Source: an uncultured Sphingobium sp.
GTDB taxonomy: Bacteria; Pseudomonadota; Alphaproteobacteria; Sphingomonadales; Sphingomonadaceae
Direction: 5' to 3'
DNA: 5,578 bases
Assembly: GCA_946479185.1 (NCBI GenBank)
Contig: CAMLFF010000220.1
Coordinates: 1 to 5,578 of the forward strand
The translations under genes and the position numbers were made by a program. The notes beneath the pieces were generated by a model. The model was not told the DNA's origin and did no database searches. It saw nothing but the letters and a program-made list of their open reading frames with translations. Below, piece by piece: positions 4,216 to 5,578 of the stretch; the stretch's first letter is position 1, and each line of letters begins with the position of its first letter.

Positions 4216-5578
4216 TTGACTATATTATTGCCTCGCCGCGACGCTGCTGCCTTTTGCATTGGAATTCTGCTCTGCACGACGAGCGCTTACGCGCAAACAT
4301 CAGCGGCGCCTGTAGAGCAAGATGTCCAAGGCCCAATCATTCCCGACAGCGAATTCGATGCCAGCATCCCGCCCATCGATACCGATGCGACGGCGCCGAT
4401 GGGCTCCGCTGCGGATTGGGAAGCTGAGCAGAAGCGCCGCGAGGCTGCGATCCGCGCAGGCGCTACGCCCTCTCCGGCAGAGGATGTGCTTGCCGCGCCG
4501 GGTGAGATCGATCCGGAAATTGATCAGCCGCTCGCGCCATTGGAAGCCTTTGATGTCGAGCCATTCGACGACAGCCGATATACCGAAACGGACGAAGCCG
4601 AGGCTGCGAGCCTGACCTATCGTTACACGATCGAAGGCCTTGATGGGCTGGACGACAAGTCCGCCGTCGCGCCCGTGAACCGCGCGGATGTGCGGGGCCA
4701 GTTCGAGAGCCTCTCCGTTCTGGAAGATGGCGACGGCAAGGCCGCGAACGGCGCGATGATCAACGCCCGCATGGAAGAAGACCAAAAGCTGCTGGCGGAC
4801 ATCCTCTCCGGTCAGGGCTATTTCGATGCGACCGTGCGCGGCAGCCTGCAATTGCCCGAGCAAGGCAGCAAGGATGCGATCAACATCATCCTCGCGGTAA
4901 CACCCGGCCCGCGCTACAATCTCGGTTCCGTGACATTCGATGCCCCAGCCGTCGTTCCGCAGGATCTCATCACCAAATCCTTCGTGCCAAAGTCTGGCGA
5001 GCCCATAGTTGCCGAGCGCATATTGGCGGCAGAAGCGAACATTGCGGTCGAGTTGCCGGAAAACGGCTATCCCTTCGTGGTGGTTGGCGACCGGGATATC
5101 CTGCTCGACCCCGCAACGCGCGTTGGCGATTACACGCTGCCAGTGGCGACCGGGCCGCGCAGCAGCTTTGGCGATATCGTGAATGGCACCGGCACCGCGG
5201 TGTTCGAGCCGGACCACATCGCGAAGATCGCCCGCTTCAAAAAAGGCGAGCTGTATGACAGCCGCAAGGTCGATGATCTGCGGCAGGCGCTGGTCGCCAC
5301 CGGGCTATTCTCGGTGGTTTCGGTCGAGCCAAAGGCCAGCGGTCAGCCTGCAGGTGACGGAACCGAGCAGGCGGTCATCATCGTCAATCAGGAGCCAGGC
5401 CCGCCCCGCACGCTCGCCGCGCAAGCAGGCTATGCGACCGGGCAAGGCTTCAAGCTGGAAGGCAGCTGGACGCACCGCAACTTCTTCCCGCCCGAAGGCG
5501 CGTTGATCGCGCAAGGCACCGCAGGCACGCAGGAGCAGGGTCTGGGCGTGAGCTTCCGCCGCTCCAACGCTGGCAAGC
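4216..5578 (+). CDS. tamA: TamA-like outer-membrane assembly protein (BamA/Omp85 superfamily), 3'-truncated by window end
   Basis: The frame is open from 4192/4216 to the window end (454 codons from 4216). TamA is the outer-membrane half of the TAM complex; with inner-membrane TamB it helps insert or transport proteins and lipids at the outer membrane. From TTG 4216, residues 1-26 form a signal peptide (MTILLPRR, hydrophobic core, then AYA|Q as the signal peptidase I site). Residues 27-132 are a Pro/Ala-rich acidic extension (26 Asp/Glu, 5 Lys/Arg). POTRA-type segments follow: YRYTIEGLDGL from 134, GYFDATVRGSLQL, VTPGPRYNLGSVTF from 228, ENGYPF near 282-287, and FKKGELYDSRKVDDLRQAL from 341 ending GLFSVVSVEP. 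The barrel begins near residue 400 with AAQAGYATGQGFKLEGSW and THRNFFPPEGAL. E. coli TamA is 577 aa without such an extension; sphingomonad homologues are, as I recall, longer. A tamB gene may lie just beyond the window. ATG 4192 would add 8 residues and an acidic n-region atypical of a signal peptide. Confidence 0.85.
   Translation, partial: MTILLPRRDAAAFCIGILLCTTSAYAQTSAAPVEQDVQGPIIPDSEFDASIPPIDTDATAPMGSAADWEAEQKRREAAIRAGATPSPAEDVLAAPGEIDPEIDQPLAPLEAFDVEPFDDSRYTETDEAEAASLTYRYTIEGLDGLDDKSAVAPVNRADVRGQFESLSVLEDGDGKAANGAMINARMEEDQKLLADILSGQGYFDATVRGSLQLPEQGSKDAINIILAVTPGPRYNLGSVTFDAPAVVPQDLITKSFVPKSGEPIVAERILAAEANIAVELPENGYPFVVVGDRDILLDPATRVGDYTLPVATGPRSSFGDIVNGTGTAVFEPDHIAKIARFKKGELYDSRKVDDLRQALVATGLFSVVSVEPKASGQPAGDGTEQAVIIVNQEPGPPRTLAAQAGYATGQGFKLEGSWTHRNFFPPEGALIAQGTAGTQEQGLGVSFRRSNAGK

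Noticed and set aside
4216..4226. TTGACT and TATATT as promoter elements at the tamA start
   Set aside because: TTGACT overlaps the favoured start codon and the two motifs overlap each other, so they cannot form a -35/-10 pair; no partner is at suitable spacing.
4300..5217. 305-codon minus-strand frame opposite the tamA-like gene
   Set aside because: The + strand frame has a signal peptide, POTRA segments and barrel strands in correct order; the minus reading has no recognisable domain.

Overview
The window reads as a piece of an alphaproteobacterial chromosome, most likely a sphingomonad (order Sphingomonadales). I infer this from the roughly 60% GC coding style, the manganese-type superoxide dismutase, and an outer-membrane assembly protein whose N-terminal extension and barrel wording resemble TamA of that group. 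All confidently called genes except one fragment at the left edge lie on the + strand. There are no tRNA or rRNA genes, CRISPR arrays, insertion sequences or transposases. The longest stretch without an accepted gene is 260 bases (1419-1678).

Left edge (1-499). The first ~150 bases differ from everything after them: GC is about 78% by hand count, and the best reading is on the minus strand, as a fragment of a HisA/HisF-like (beta/alpha)8 protein. At about 140-155 this abuts, tail against middle, the C-terminal half of a Mn-type superoxide dismutase (to 499) that lacks its first two metal-ligand histidines. This looks like a chimeric join, most simply an assembly or cloning artefact. The SOD ends at a strong 10-bp GC stem-loop terminator (505-540).

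Centre (594-4073). An IclR-family regulator (651-1418) is followed by a 260-bp intergenic region. That region opens with a pair of IclR-style operator palindromes 21 bp apart centre to centre (1427-1465). Next come a 2-oxoglutarate/Fe(II) dioxygenase of the TauD/TfdA family (1679-2632) with a complete active site, and a 12-helix major facilitator transporter (2733-4073). A GC-rich hairpin lies between dioxygenase and transporter. Together they look like a small, locally regulated uptake-and-oxidation unit: transporter imports, dioxygenase opens or hydroxylates the compound, IclR protein senses it. The substrate cannot be told from sequence.

Right side (4074-5578). After a nested inverted repeat (4107-4140) comes the 5' part of a TamA-like (BamA/Omp85 superfamily) outer-membrane protein. 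It has a signal peptide, an acidic periplasmic extension of about 106 residues, POTRA domains and the first barrel strands, and runs off the window end. Its best start appears to be TTG at 4216 rather than ATG at 4192.

I found no clear candidate for an entirely new class of biological system. The most useful leads are the tandem IclR operator with its unassigned dioxygenase/transporter pair, and the chimeric left edge, which should be resolved before the SOD is treated as a real truncation.
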